Source of the DNA: Streptococcus mitis
Lineage (GTDB): Bacteria; Bacillota; Bacilli; Lactobacillales; Streptococcaceae
Direction of reading: 5' to 3'
Assembly: GCF_013305725.1 (NCBI RefSeq)
Contig: NZ_CP047883.1
Coordinates: forward strand, 1,095,001-1,159,000
Length of the DNA: 64,000 nt
The notes under the pieces are model-generated. The model made no database searches. It saw nothing but the letters and a program-made list of their open reading frames with translations, and was not told where the DNA came from. A program made the translations under genes and the position numbers. Shown in pieces: positions 42,567 to 52,577 of the stretch (positions are counted from its first letter, which is position 1; each line of letters opens with the position of its first letter).

Positions 42567-44270
42567 TTATTTTTTCTTAGGTGAGTGGATGGCCATTCCT
42601 AAAACATCCGCAAATGCTTCATACATTACTTCAGAGTAGGTTGGGTGTCCGTGGATAGTCTTCAGCATTTCTTCAACAGTGATTTCCATTTCGATAATGC
42701 TTGATGCCTCGTTAATCAATTCTGCAGCTGCAGGACCGATAATATGAACACCAAGGATTTCTCCGTATTTCTTATCTGCAATGACTTTTACGAAACCTTG
42801 AGCAGCATCCGATGCAATAGCACGACCGTTAGCAGCAAAGTTGAACTTACCGATGGCTACATCGTATTTCTCACGGGCTTGTTCTTCAGTCAACCCTACT
42901 GCTGCTACTTCAGGAAGAGTGTAGATAGCTGCTGGAGTCAAGTTCAACTTGGCTACAGCATGATTTCCTTTAAGAGCATTTTCAGCAGCAACTTCACCCA
43001 TACGGAAGGCTGCGTGAGCCAACATCTTAGTACCGTTAATGTCACCTGGTGCGTAGATACCTGAAATAGAAGTTTCCATGTATTCGTTGACCTTGATGCG
43101 ACCACGATCCAATTCAAACTCAACATCGCCAATACCTTCAAGGTCTGGCACACGACCGATTGAAAGAAGAGCTTTATTTGCGATGATATCGTCTTTTCCT
43201 TCAACCTTGATACGAAGTTGACCATTTTCCTCGATGATTTCTTGCAGTTTAGTACCAGTCAAGATGGTCATTCCTTTACGTTCAAGGATCAAGCGAAGGT
43301 TCTTAGAAACTTCCGCATCCATAGCTGGAACTATACGGTCCATCATTTCGATAACAGTCACTTTTGAACCAAATGTCATGAAGGCTTGACCGAGTTCGAT
43401 ACCGACAACTCCACCACCGATGATAACGAGGCTTTCTGGGACTTCATTCATTTCAAGAATGTCATCACTAGTCATGACAAGCGTAGATTCCATACCTGGA
43501 ACATTGATCTTGCTGACCTTTGAACCACCAGCAAGAATGATTTTCTTGGTTTCAAGCAATTCAGAACCATTTACTAAGACATTCTTATCTTTAGTGATGG
43601 TACCAATTCCCTTATGAACCGAAACTCCATAGCTACGAAGAAGACCCGCAACTCCGCCAACTAAAGTATTAACAACTTTAGATTTAGTTTCTAAAAGTTT
43701 GTCCATATCTACAGTGAAGTTAGGATTTTCAATCACGATACCACGATTTGCAGCATGACCGATATTTTCAATAATTTCAGCGTTATGAAGGTAGGTCTTG
43801 GTTGGAATACAGCCACGATTCAAGCAGGTTCCACCGAGTTCAGATTTCTCAACTAGAGCAACCTTACCACCGAGTTGGGCAGCTTTAATGGCTGCAACAT
43901 AACCAGCAGGACCTCCACCAATCACAACGATATCAAAAGCATCATCGCTCTTACCATCATCGTTTGAGGCACTTGCTGCAGGTGCTGGGCTAGCTTCTGG
44001 CACTGTTGCTCCAGCTGTTGGGATATTTTCCCCTTCTTCTCCGAGGTAACCGATAACTTCCGTTACTGGGACAGTTTCACCATCTCCTTTGAGAATGGCA
44101 ATCAAGTAACCGTCTTCTTCTGCTTCCAATTCCATGCTGACTTTATCAGTCATGATTTCCAAAAGGATTTCTCCTTCTTTTACAAATTCTCCGACTTTTT
44201 TATTCCATTGGACGATTTGTCCTTCTGTCATATCCACGCCGGCTTTTGGCATAATTACTTCTAAGGCCAT
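42567..44270 (-). CDS. lpdA: Dihydrolipoamide dehydrogenase (E3) with N-terminal lipoyl domain, 567 aa
   Basis: Residues 1-80 are a lipoyl domain with the modified Lys in IMTDKVSMELEAEEDG (about residues 40-55). A Pro/Ala linker (about 90-105) leads to a full E3: FAD motif VVIGGGPAGYVAAI, redox-active GGTCLNRGCIPTK (two Cys), NAD motif IIGGGVVGIELGQA and the dimer-interface HGHPTYSE. It reoxidises dihydrolipoamide and makes NADH. The lipoyl domain on E3 compensates for its absence from the E2 encoded next door. Confidence 0.95.
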   Translation of the reverse strand: MALEVIMPKAGVDMTEGQIVQWNKKVGEFVKEGEILLEIMTDKVSMELEAEEDGYLIAILKGDGETVPVTEVIGYLGEEGENIPTAGATVPEASPAPAASASNDDGKSDDAFDIVVIGGGPAGYVAAIKAAQLGGKVALVEKSELGGTCLNRGCIPTKTYLHNAEIIENIGHAANRGIVIENPNFTVDMDKLLETKSKVVNTLVGGVAGLLRSYGVSVHKGIGTITKDKNVLVNGSELLETKKIILAGGSKVSKINVPGMESTLVMTSDDILEMNEVPESLVIIGGGVVGIELGQAFMTFGSKVTVIEMMDRIVPAMDAEVSKNLRLILERKGMTILTGTKLQEIIEENGQLRIKVEGKDDIIANKALLSIGRVPDLEGIGDVEFELDRGRIKVNEYMETSISGIYAPGDINGTKMLAHAAFRMGEVAAENALKGNHAVAKLNLTPAAIYTLPEVAAVGLTEEQAREKYDVAIGKFNFAANGRAIASDAAQGFVKVIADKKYGEILGVHIIGPAAAELINEASSIIEMEITVEEMLKTIHGHPTYSEVMYEAFADVLGMAIHSPKKK

Positions 44271-44315
44271 GTCTTCCTTCCTTTTTCTATATCTTAAAAA
44301 TGAATATTCTTGCTC

Positions 44316-45359
44316 TTAAATCAACATTGAGATTGGGTTTTCAATCAACTCTTTCAAGTCCTTCATAAACTTAGCACCAGCCATACCATCTACGACACGG
44401 TGGTCAATAGTTAATCCTAGGCTCATGATAGGGCGAATCACAATCTCACCATTGACGACAACAGGCTTCTCAATTGTCGAACTGACACCAAGGATAGCTG
44501 AGTTTGGTTGGTTGATGATCGGACCAAAGGACTGAACGCCAAACATTCCCAAGTTACTGATAGTAAATGTTGAATTTTGCAGTTCACTTGGAGCCAATTT
44601 GCCATCCAAGGTACGGCCAATAACATCCTTGAAGGCTACAACCAACTCTGAAAGAGTCATCTTCTCAGCATTGTAAACAACAGGTGTCATCAATCCATTA
44701 TCCATCCCAACTGCCATCGCAAGATTGACATAGTTGTGAGTGATAATGGTCTTGCCATCTTCTGTCAATGAAGCGTTGATATAAGGATGCTTCATCAAGG
44801 TTTTCACAACAGCAAGTGAAAGAAGATCTGTTACAGTAGTCTTCTTCCCAGTTGCTTCCATGATTGGCTCAAGAACCTTCTTACGAAGAGCCAACATTTC
44901 AGTCATATCAACTTCATAGTTGAGCGTGAAGGTTGGCGCAGTTAGGTAAGATTCAACCATGCGTTGGGCAATAACCTTACGCATTGGTGTCATTGGAATA
45001 CGCTCGATTTCACCATATGGTGTTACATTATCAGGAACTTCTTCCACTTTTTCAATCTGAGCAGGAGACTTGATGGTATCGTTTTCAATATTTTCAGGAA
45101 GCAAGGCCAAAACGTCCTTCTTCATGATCTTACCACGATGTCCCGTTCCTTGGATTTCCTGCCAAGCAATGTTATGTTCGAGGGCAATTCGTTTTGCAAG
45201 TGGCGAAATGCGAACCACGTTTGTGTCTTTATAAGTTTCCACGTCTTCTTTGTGGACACGACCGTTTGCACCTGAGCCAGAAATGTCGTAGAGGTTGATC
45301 CCTAAATCATCCGCTAACTTTCTAGCTGCAGGAGTCGCTCTTAGCTTGTCATCAGCCAT
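44316..45359 (-). CDS. acoC: E2 acyltransferase of the 2-oxoacid/acetoin dehydrogenase complex, 347 aa
   Basis: The protein starts directly with two peripheral-subunit-binding domains (TPAARKLADDLGINLYDISG at about residues 9-28 and SPLAKRIALEHNIAWQEIQG at about 52-71) and has no lipoyl domain. The acetyltransferase core covers about 115-347 with the catalytic HRVVDG near residue 317. It transfers the acyl group to CoA. It is 46 bp upstream of lpdA, which carries the lipoyl domain. Confidence 0.92.
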   Translation of the reverse strand: MADDKLRATPAARKLADDLGINLYDISGSGANGRVHKEDVETYKDTNVVRISPLAKRIALEHNIAWQEIQGTGHRGKIMKKDVLALLPENIENDTIKSPAQIEKVEEVPDNVTPYGEIERIPMTPMRKVIAQRMVESYLTAPTFTLNYEVDMTEMLALRKKVLEPIMEATGKKTTVTDLLSLAVVKTLMKHPYINASLTEDGKTIITHNYVNLAMAVGMDNGLMTPVVYNAEKMTLSELVVAFKDVIGRTLDGKLAPSELQNSTFTISNLGMFGVQSFGPIINQPNSAILGVSSTIEKPVVVNGEIVIRPIMSLGLTIDHRVVDGMAGAKFMKDLKELIENPISMLI

Positions 45360-45881
45360 GACCTCTCCAATTCTATACTAAGATATTAAGGACGAAGAGA
45401 GCAATGAAAAAATAGGAGATTGACGATGTGTTCGATGAACACAAGGAAATCTATCTTTTTTTCGAAGACCTCCGTCCGAATTCAATTAAATGATACAAAG
45501 GGCGTTAAAAGCGACTGAAAAATAGGAAATCAACGCAGACTTCAATGAAGTCAAGGAGATTTATCTTTTTTCCGAGCTTTTAGCCCGTGCTCAACTCTAC
45601 AAGCAACTTGGATACAAAACGTATCTCAAATTACTACGGTTGCCGCTATTAGGCGGTCATCCTTTTAGACTTACTAATTCATTCGTCGAATATTATCGAT
45701 TCGACTCACTCATGTCGCAACTCTTCAAATCACTTAGATACAAAACGTATCTCAAATTACTACGGTTGCCACTATCAAATAACCAACCATGTAGACTTAC
45801 TAAATCCTTCGTCGGTTATTATCGAACCAACTCTTCTTATGACAGATAACAAGTGTTTTACATAACTTATATTATGTAATT
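45360..45881. repeat. Tandem imperfect repeats splitting the aco operon
   Basis: 522 non-coding bp lie between acoB and acoC. Two repeat families are visible. One is a roughly 100-bp unit with AAAATAGGA-AT-AC and AAGGA-AT-TATCTTTTT (about 45,405-45,460 and 45,520-45,575). The other is a 125-bp unit whose GATACAAAACGTATCTCAAA core occurs at 45,612 and 45,737, each followed by GTAGACTTACTAA-like sequence and TTATTATCGA. Neighbouring short hairpins could affect the operon's transcript. Confidence 0.65.
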
Positions 45882-46874
45882 CTATTCTTTGTTATATGTT
45901 TTACGGATGGCATCTTTGATGCTTTCAACTGTTGGAATCATTGCATTTTCTAGGTTTTGCGCATAAGGCATTGGCACATCTTCTCCTGCACAGCGGCGGA
46001 TTGGTGCATCTAGATAGTCAAATGCTTCTGATTCTGAAATAATAGCTGAAATCTCTCCGATATAACCACTTGTTTTGTGAGCGTCGTTGACCAGAACAAC
46101 TTTACCAGTCTTCTTCACTGAGTTAATGATGATATCCTTATCAAGCGGAACGAGGGTACGTGGGTCAACAATTTCAACTGAAATTCCTTCTTCTGCTAAT
46201 TCTTCAGCAGCTTGAACCACACGACGAAGCATTTTCCCATAAGTAACAACTGTTACATCTGTACCTTCGCGTTTGATTTCCCCAACCCCAAGTGGGATTG
46301 TGTAGTCTGGATCAACTGGCACTTCCCCTTTTTGGTTAAATTCTGACTTGTACTCAAGAATGATAACAGGGTTATTATCACGGATAGAAGACTTGAGCAA
46401 TCCTTTCATGTCTGCAGGTGTTCCAGGTGCCACAACCTTAAGTCCAGGAATGTGAGTAAACCAAGACTCTAGAGATTGCGAGTGCTGGGCGGCAGAACCA
46501 ACTCCATTACCAGCTGCACAACGTACAGTCATTGGGACTTGACCTTTACCGCCAAACATATAACGAGTTTTAGCAGCTTGGTTAACGATATTGTCCATGG
46601 CAATAACTGAGAAGTCCATGAAGGTCATATCGACGATTGGACGAAGTCCCGTCATAGCTGCTCCTGCTGCTGCTCCTGAGATGGCAGCTTCAGAAATCGG
46701 ACAATCACGGATACGTTCTGGACCAAATTCTTCAAGCATTCCAACAGAAGTTCCGAAGTCTCCTCCGAAGACCCCAACATCTTCTCCCATCAAGAACACA
46801 TTTTTATCGCGACGCATTTCCTCAGACATAGCAAGGATAATGGTGTCACGGAAGGACATTGTTTTTGTTTCCAT
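45882..46874 (-). CDS. acoB: E1 beta subunit, thiamine-dependent dehydrogenase, 330 aa
   Basis: The start METKTMSFRDTII at 46,874 follows GGAGAAAGAG; the longer frame runs into acoA. Typical E1-beta features: GEDVGVFGGDFGTS (about residues 25-38), the DMTFMDF and GGKGQVPMT regions and a C-terminal transketolase domain with VVLVNDAHKTSGYIGE. It forms the E1 heterotetramer with the alpha subunit encoded 16 bp upstream. The substrate may be acetoin or pyruvate. Confidence 0.93.
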   Translation of the reverse strand: METKTMSFRDTIILAMSEEMRRDKNVFLMGEDVGVFGGDFGTSVGMLEEFGPERIRDCPISEAAISGAAAGAAMTGLRPIVDMTFMDFSVIAMDNIVNQAAKTRYMFGGKGQVPMTVRCAAGNGVGSAAQHSQSLESWFTHIPGLKVVAPGTPADMKGLLKSSIRDNNPVIILEYKSEFNQKGEVPVDPDYTIPLGVGEIKREGTDVTVVTYGKMLRRVVQAAEELAEEGISVEIVDPRTLVPLDKDIIINSVKKTGKVVLVNDAHKTSGYIGEISAIISESEAFDYLDAPIRRCAGEDVPMPYAQNLENAMIPTVESIKDAIRKTYNKE

Positions 46875-46890
46875 TTTTATCTCTTTCTCC

Positions 46891-47859
46891 TTAGTCTGCG
46901 TAAATATCTTCAAATGCGGATTCAAGCGGTGGGAATGGGCTTTCCTCAGCAAATTTAACAGAAGCTTCTACTGATTCCTTGACTTGTGCTTGGATTTCTT
47001 CCAATTCTTCAGCGCTAGCAATGTTATTTTCAATAAGGTAGTTGCGGAGGTTTTCGATTGGATCCTTTTGTTTCCACAATTCCACTTCTTCACGTGTACG
47101 ATATTTACCAGGGTCAGATGATGAGTGGCCAAGCCAGCGATAAGTTACACTTTCAATCAAGACTGGACCATTGCCACTGCGAACATGATCTACAGCTTTC
47201 TTAAATCCTTCATAGACGTCGATGACATTGTTACCGTCTTCGATGAACATTCCAGGAATTCCATAAGCGGCGCTACGTTGATGGATATGTTCGACATTGG
47301 TCATTTTCTTGATATCCGCAGAGATACCGTAACCGTTGTTAATGCAATAGAAAATGACTGGCAGGTTCCAGATAGAAGCCATGTTCACTGCTTCGTGGAA
47401 AACACCTTCATTGGTTGCACCATCTCCAAAGAAGCAGACAACGATTTTCCCAGTATTTTGCATTTGCTGACTGAGGGCTGCACCAACAGCGATTCCCATA
47501 CCACCACCTACGATACCATTGGCACCAAGGTTACCAGCATCAAGGTCAGCGATATGCATAGATCCACCTTTACCTTTACAGGTCCCAGTGTATTTACCAA
47601 GGATTTCAGCCATCATTCCGTTGAGGTCAATTCCTTTGGCAATAGCTTGTCCGTGACCACGGTGGTTTGAGGTGATCAGATCATCTGGATTGAGAGCCAA
47701 CATAGCACCCACGTTAGCTGCTTCTTCTCCAACAGAAAAGTGCGTCATTCCTGGCACTTTCCCTTTCTTTACTAATTGCGCAATTTTTAAGTCCATACGA
47801 CGAATTTCTTCCATCTTACGGAACATCTCTAGCAAAAGATTTTTATCTAAAGTTGACAT
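46891..47859 (-). CDS. acoA: E1 alpha subunit, thiamine-dependent dehydrogenase, 322 aa
   Basis: The thiamine diphosphate motif is GDGATNEG...NN (about residues 145-175). HFSVGEEAANVGA and the phosphorylation-loop-like RWLGHSSSDPGKYR complete the E1-alpha pattern. First gene of acoA-acoB-acoC-lpdA-lplA. It decarboxylates acetoin or pyruvate and passes the acyl unit to lipoate. In streptococci this set is usually named acetoin dehydrogenase, but a pyruvate dehydrogenase role is equally possible. A sigma-A promoter lies 35-60 bp upstream. Confidence 0.93.
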   Translation of the reverse strand: MSTLDKNLLLEMFRKMEEIRRMDLKIAQLVKKGKVPGMTHFSVGEEAANVGAMLALNPDDLITSNHRGHGQAIAKGIDLNGMMAEILGKYTGTCKGKGGSMHIADLDAGNLGANGIVGGGMGIAVGAALSQQMQNTGKIVVCFFGDGATNEGVFHEAVNMASIWNLPVIFYCINNGYGISADIKKMTNVEHIHQRSAAYGIPGMFIEDGNNVIDVYEGFKKAVDHVRSGNGPVLIESVTYRWLGHSSSDPGKYRTREEVELWKQKDPIENLRNYLIENNIASAEELEEIQAQVKESVEASVKFAEESPFPPLESAFEDIYAD

Positions 47860-47893
47860 CTTCTTGCCTTTCTAAGTTTCTTCTTACCTTACT

Positions 47894-47922
47894 ATTTTAC
47901 CGTTTTTGGCAAATACTGTCAA
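47894..47922 (-). promoter_or_regulatory. Promoter of the aco operon
   Basis: On the minus strand: -35 TTGACA (47,917-47,922), 17-bp spacer, -10 TAAAAT (47,894-47,899). Confidence 0.75.
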
Positions 47923-48012
47923 AGTTTTGCTAAAGAAAATTTCACAAAATAAAAAAGAAACCCCCATGAAAACAAGGGATTTTCTTATTAAGAATATTTT
48001 TTCACAAACTTT

Positions 48013-49374
48013 TTAGAGTTTAGATTTTTCTACAGATTCAAATCTCTTCATAATCACAGTTAAACGCCAACGGTAGAGCCCCCCACTTACGATCAGACTA
48101 ATAATCAAACCAATCCAGTAAGAATAAGCTCCAAAATCTGTTAGGGAATCAAAGACCATAGCTACTGGAATTGCTACACCCCAATAACCAACCAAACCAA
48201 GGTAAAAAGGAATCACTGTATCCTTATACCCCCTCAAAATTCCCTGAAGCGGTGCCGCAAAGGTATCTGCTAACTGGAAGAAAAGACTATAAGTCAAAAA
48301 ACGTGCTGTCAGATCGATAAATTCTGGGTCGTTACCATAAAGACTGGCCACATTTCCCCTAAAAATGTAAAGGAAAGATAAGGTGAAGCCTGCAAAAATA
48401 AGGGCAGTCCATCTTCCTAAACTAATATAGGTTTTCGCATCATCAAATCGCTTGGCTCCCACTTCATAGGAAACAACAATAGCCATAGCAGATGAGATGC
48501 TCATAGGAAAGGCGTACATGAGAGTTGAAAAATTCATAGCTGACTGGTGACTAGCGATAATCAAGGATGAGAACTTAGCCATAATCAAGCCAACCACAGA
48601 AAAGATAGCCACCTCCGCGAAGACAGTTCCCCCAATAGGCAGACCCAATCGAACTCCTTCCTTGATTTTATCCATATTAAATGGAATTCGTTTCTCAAGA
48701 TGTAGAGCTTTGAGCTTCTCCTGTTTAAATAAAACCAGAACAGAAATTCCCAGCAAGACCCAATAAGCCAATGAAGTACCTAAACCAGAGCCAGCACCTC
48801 CCAATTCTGGAACACCAAAGGCCCCGAAAATCAAGAGATAGTTAAATCCACTATTGATAGGAAGTAACAAAAGCATGAGGTACATGGACAGTTTGGTCAA
48901 GCCCAGCGAATCCAGCAAGGAACGAATGACACTAAAGAGCAACAAGGGGATAATTCCGATAGATAAAAACCAAAGATAGCGAACCGCTACTGCTGCCACC
49001 GGTGCTTCTAGGCCAATATGATTCAAGATTGGTGGTGCCAAGAAAAGTACCATCCCCAGCAAGACCATAGATAGCGCCAAGGCCAGATAGATGAACTGGT
49101 AAAAATCAGACGCAACCTCTTCCTTTTTGCCTCGACCAAGATGGTGACCAATGATAGGCACCAAGGCTGATACAATCCCTGTTAGGAATGTGAAGAAAGG
49201 ATTCCAGATACTGGTTGCCATAGACACACCAGCCAAGTCCATGGTATTGTATTGACCAGTCATAGTCGTATCAACAAAGGAGGCAGAATAATTGGCAAAT
49301 TGATAAATCAGGATAGGGAAAAATATCTTTAAAAATAAGATAAACTTATCTTTAAAATGATGGGTTTGGTACAT
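48013..49374 (-). CDS. MATE-family multidrug/Na+ antiporter, 453 aa
   Basis: Twelve hydrophobic segments in two halves cover the protein. MATE patterns include IYQFANYSASFVDTTMTGQY near the N-terminus, FTFLTGIVSALVPIIGHHLG (about residues 57-76), SGFNYLLIFG in the middle and GLPIGGTVFAEV at the start of the second half (about 238). Such proteins expel cationic drugs or metabolites with sodium or proton uptake. The natural substrate is unknown. It stands 41 bp after pyrC on the same strand. Confidence 0.9.
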   Translation of the reverse strand: MYQTHHFKDKFILFLKIFFPILIYQFANYSASFVDTTMTGQYNTMDLAGVSMATSIWNPFFTFLTGIVSALVPIIGHHLGRGKKEEVASDFYQFIYLALALSMVLLGMVLFLAPPILNHIGLEAPVAAVAVRYLWFLSIGIIPLLLFSVIRSLLDSLGLTKLSMYLMLLLLPINSGFNYLLIFGAFGVPELGGAGSGLGTSLAYWVLLGISVLVLFKQEKLKALHLEKRIPFNMDKIKEGVRLGLPIGGTVFAEVAIFSVVGLIMAKFSSLIIASHQSAMNFSTLMYAFPMSISSAMAIVVSYEVGAKRFDDAKTYISLGRWTALIFAGFTLSFLYIFRGNVASLYGNDPEFIDLTARFLTYSLFFQLADTFAAPLQGILRGYKDTVIPFYLGLVGYWGVAIPVAMVFDSLTDFGAYSYWIGLIISLIVSGGLYRWRLTVIMKRFESVEKSKL

Positions 49375-49415
49375 ATAGTCTCTCTATTCTTTTTGTTTAC
49401 AGAGCAGACTCCCAC

Positions 49416-50684
49416 CTAGTTTTGATAGACGATTTGTCCCTTACAGATGGTGTATTTAACCTGCCCTTTTAAGGTTTCACCGATAAATGGTGAATTAGTT
49501 GCTTTCGAAGCAAAATGGGAGTCCACAAGGCGGTCAGACTTAGCATCAAAAATAGTGATATCTGCTGGACCATTCTCAGCCAAGTAACCTGCTTCAAAGT
49601 TATAAAGTTTTGCTGGATTGTATGTCATCTTTTCGAGTAATTCCATCAAGCTCAACTCCCCAGCTTCCACCAAATAGGTCAAGCCAAGAGATAGGGATGT
49701 TTCTAAACCTGTCATACCAGATGGCGCTTTGGTAATATCTGCAACATTTTTTTCATCTGCATGGTGAGGCGCGTGATCTGTCGCAATCACAGTGATGACG
49801 CCTGATTTGAGCCCTTCGATAACCGCGCGACGGTCTGATTCCAAACGAAGTGGCGGATTCATCTTAGCATTGCTACCTTGTGTCAAAAGGAGAGCTTCGG
49901 TCTTAGAAAAATGCTGTGGCGCTACTTCTGCTGTAACTTGAGCACCCAGACCTTGAGCAAACTCCACTACTTTAACACTTTCTTCTTTAGACAAATGCTG
50001 AATATGGACATGAGCCTTAGTTGCATAGGCAATCATGACATCACGCGCCATCATAGCATACTCAGCCACTCCAGTCGCACCGCAGATATGGAAATGTTCT
50101 TTAGCAATATTTTCGTTAAAGCCAAGAATCCCATTCAATCCCGGATCTTCCTCATGGAGACTGATAAAGGTATTAAGCTTTTTGGCTTCCTCCATGGCTT
50201 CCTTGACAACTTTACTGCTTTCAAGTGGAATACCGTCATCTGAGAAACCAACCGCACCTGCTTCTAAGAGTGTCTCAAAGTCAGTCAAATCTTTGCCATT
50301 AAAATTCTTAGTGATGGTCGCAACCGTCTTGACATGAATCTTCTCTTTGGCAGCTGACTGGAGAACTTCTTGCAAAGTATCAACGTCTGAAATGGTTGGA
50401 CTGGTATTAGCCATCATGACAACCGTTGTAAAACCACCTGCAGCGGCTGCTAGGGCCCCAGTATGAATATCCTCTTTATGAGTTTGACCAGGCTCACGGA
50501 AATGAACATGGATATCAACCAGTCCAGGCGCAACCACAAGACCAGTAGCATCAATGATTTCTGCTCCTTCTTCTTTAATCTCAGGCGCAATTTTGACAAT
50601 TTTCCCATCTTGGACTAAAATATCACACACTTGATCCAAACCAGACTTGGGATCCATTACACGACCATTTTTGATTAGTAGCAT
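49416..50684 (-). CDS. pyrC: Dihydroorotase, 422 aa
   Basis: Zinc-binding [17 protein letters not shown] (about residues 57-73), the bridging region at about 150 (FSDDGIPL), HLSKEES (about 229), and [12 protein letters not shown] (about 303-314) with the catalytic Asp. Class I type length. It closes the dihydroorotate ring in pyrimidine synthesis. The ribosome site GGAG lies 7-8 bp before the ATG, and it follows mutX by 12 bp in an operon with ung. Confidence 0.96.
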   Translation of the reverse strand: MLLIKNGRVMDPKSGLDQVCDILVQDGKIVKIAPEIKEEGAEIIDATGLVVAPGLVDIHVHFREPGQTHKEDIHTGALAAAAGGFTTVVMMANTSPTISDVDTLQEVLQSAAKEKIHVKTVATITKNFNGKDLTDFETLLEAGAVGFSDDGIPLESSKVVKEAMEEAKKLNTFISLHEEDPGLNGILGFNENIAKEHFHICGATGVAEYAMMARDVMIAYATKAHVHIQHLSKEESVKVVEFAQGLGAQVTAEVAPQHFSKTEALLLTQGSNAKMNPPLRLESDRRAVIEGLKSGVITVIATDHAPHHADEKNVADITKAPSGMTGLETSLSLGLTYLVEAGELSLMELLEKMTYNPAKLYNFEAGYLAENGPADITIFDAKSDRLVDSHFASKATNSPFIGETLKGQVKYTICKGQIVYQN

Positions 50685-50696
50685 CTGCTTTCTCCT

Positions 50697-51161
50697 TTAT
50701 TCATAGAAATCAACTTGGGTATCCAACAATTTATCCCCATCATAAACAAACTTGGCTGAAAAGAAGGGTTTATCCTCTAAAAGCCACTCAACAAAGGTAT
50801 GGTCACCTTCCCAAGTCGGCTTGCTCAAAACCTCGTCATAGGGAACCCATTCTAACGTCCCCTCATTACAGTCAATCAAATCCCCCTCAAACTCTGTCAC
50901 CTTAAAAACATAGGTGTACCAGTCTAAATCTGGTGTGAATTCAGGAAAAGTGATGACACCTTTTAGAACTGGCTTGGCTTTGAGCCCTGTTTCTTCAAGG
51001 ATTTCACGCGCCGCGCATTCCTGAGGGGTCTCACCTCTTTCTAGCTTACCACCCACACCAATCCATTTACCCGCATGGACATCATTTGGCTTTTTATTGC
51101 GATGAAGCATGAGCAGTTCTTTCCCGTTATCAATGTAGCAAATCGTCGCTAACTGAGGCAT
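50697..51161 (-). CDS. mutX: MutX/MutT-type NUDIX 8-oxo-dGTP hydrolase, 154 aa
   Basis: The complete NUDIX box GGKLERGETPQECAAREILEETG occupies about residues 37-59 with the metal-binding REILEE. The sequence is close to the pneumococcal MutX as I recall it. It removes oxidised dGTP from the nucleotide pool, preventing A-to-C changes. It lies 9 bp after ung, so two DNA-protection genes are co-transcribed. Confidence 0.92.
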   Translation of the reverse strand: MPQLATICYIDNGKELLMLHRNKKPNDVHAGKWIGVGGKLERGETPQECAAREILEETGLKAKPVLKGVITFPEFTPDLDWYTYVFKVTEFEGDLIDCNEGTLEWVPYDEVLSKPTWEGDHTFVEWLLEDKPFFSAKFVYDGDKLLDTQVDFYE

Positions 51162-51170
51162 ATTCTCTCC

Positions 51171-51824
51171 TTATCTAAGCCAATCGATTGGCTCTTGTCC
51201 TGTCTCTTTTAAGAATGCATTGGCCTTGGAAAAAGGCTTGGAACCCCAAAATCCTCTATAAACTGATAAAGGACTGGGATGGGCTGATTCGATAATCAAG
51301 TGATGAGGATTGGTAACTAAGGCCTTCTTCTTACGTGCATAAGCTCCCCAGAGTACAAAAACAACTGGTCTATCTAGATGATTGACCACCTGAATCACAG
51401 CATCAGTAAAAGGCTCCCATATCTGACCGGCATGACCATTGGCCTGTCCAGCAGGAACCGTCAAACAAGCATTGAGAAGCAAGACTCCTTGCTCAGCCCA
51501 AGCTGTCAAATCATGGGATTTCTTAACGCCAAGATCATCTGACAATTCTTTCAAGATATTTTGCAAGGATGGCGGAGCTGGGATAGAGTCGGGTACAGAA
51601 AAACTCAAGCCCTGCGCTTGACCTGGCCCGTGATAGGGATCTTGCCCTAGAATCACCACCTTAACTTCTTCAAGCGGTGTTGTCAAGAGAGCCTGAAAAA
51701 CCTTTTCTTTGGGCGGATAAATAGTCCCTTGAGAATAGACCTGCTCCATAAACTGATTGATTTTCCCGAAATAACCCTCAGGTAATTGCTCCTTAATCAA
51801 AGCATGCCAAGACGAGTGTTCCAT
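51171..51824 (-). CDS. ung: Uracil-DNA glycosylase, 217 aa
   Basis: The start MEHSSWHAL at 51,824 follows AAGGAG; an in-frame ATG 15 bp upstream overlaps that site. Catalytic water-activating [13 protein letters not shown] (about residues 61-73) and the DNA-intercalating [11 protein letters not shown] (about 184-194) are intact. It removes uracil from DNA in base-excision repair. First gene of ung-mutX-pyrC-MATE. Confidence 0.97.
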   Translation of the reverse strand: MEHSSWHALIKEQLPEGYFGKINQFMEQVYSQGTIYPPKEKVFQALLTTPLEEVKVVILGQDPYHGPGQAQGLSFSVPDSIPAPPSLQNILKELSDDLGVKKSHDLTAWAEQGVLLLNACLTVPAGQANGHAGQIWEPFTDAVIQVVNHLDRPVVFVLWGAYARKKKALVTNPHHLIIESAHPSPLSVYRGFWGSKPFSKANAFLKETGQEPIDWLR

Positions 51825-51884
51825 AGTCAACTCCTTCATTTTACTGCCTCTATTATAGCAAAAAGTGGCTATCTAAACCACTTT

Positions 51885-52577
51885 TTACAGTTTATCTAAA
51901 CAATCCAGCAAGTCTTGGTAAGAATGGACTTCGTAGGTTGGCTGGGCTTGTGTGTGATTTTCGAGATGATGAGGGTTGTACCAGATAGTGTCAATCCCAG
52001 CATTATTACCACCTTGAATATCAGCAGTTAGAGAATCTCCAATCATCAGCGTCTTTTCTTTACTAAATCCAGCAATCTCTTGACCGATTTTTTCATAAAA
52101 GAGAGCATCAGGCTTTTGTGTTTGCAACTGTTCTGAGATAAAAACTTGATTGAAATAAGGCGCCAGACCCGATTGAGCCAAACGCCCTGTCTGGATAGCA
52201 GTAATGCCATTTGTCGCAGCATACAAGTCATAATCACGCTCGATAAGGCTGTCTAAGAGTTGATGAGTGCCTGAAAAAGTTTGCCCCTGCTGGGCGAGGT
52301 AAAATTGGTAACGCTGGGCTAGAAAACTACCGTCCTTTTCCTGTCCAAAATGAGCAAATAAACGAGAAAAGCGCGTGTTAACCAGCTCTTGTTTGCTGAT
52401 TTTCTTTTGCTCCAAATCCTTCCAGAGAGCCTTGTTCATAGGAACGTAATAGTCTTTGTAGGCTTGGATATCCGCAACTCCTTCTTCTTTTAGAAGTTGC
52501 GTCAGAGCCACATCCTCAGCAGCATCAAAATCAAGCAAGGTGTGGTCGAGGTCGAAAAGTAGAAATTTGTAGGACAA
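51885..52577 (-). CDS. YjjG-type HAD phosphatase (nucleotidase), 230 aa
   Basis: HAD motif I FDLDHTLLDF (about residues 7-16), motif II ATNG (about 116), Lys in the KPDALFYEKIG region and motif IV IGDSLTADIQGG (about 178-189). A helical cap follows motif I. Family members remove phosphate from non-canonical pyrimidine nucleotides. Its promoter has an extended -10 (TGCTATAAT, minus strand, 52,613-52,618). Confidence 0.9.
   Translation of the reverse strand: MSYKFLLFDLDHTLLDFDAAEDVALTQLLKEEGVADIQAYKDYYVPMNKALWKDLEQKKISKQELVNTRFSRLFAHFGQEKDGSFLAQRYQFYLAQQGQTFSGTHQLLDSLIERDYDLYAATNGITAIQTGRLAQSGLAPYFNQVFISEQLQTQKPDALFYEKIGQEIAGFSKEKTLMIGDSLTADIQGGNNAGIDTIWYNPHHLENHTQAQPTYEVHSYQDLLDCLDKL

Noticed and set aside
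45360..45881. BOX or CRISPR array
   Set aside because: Repeats are few, long, imperfect and unequal, with no uniform spacers and no cas genes; typical BOX modules are not recognisable.
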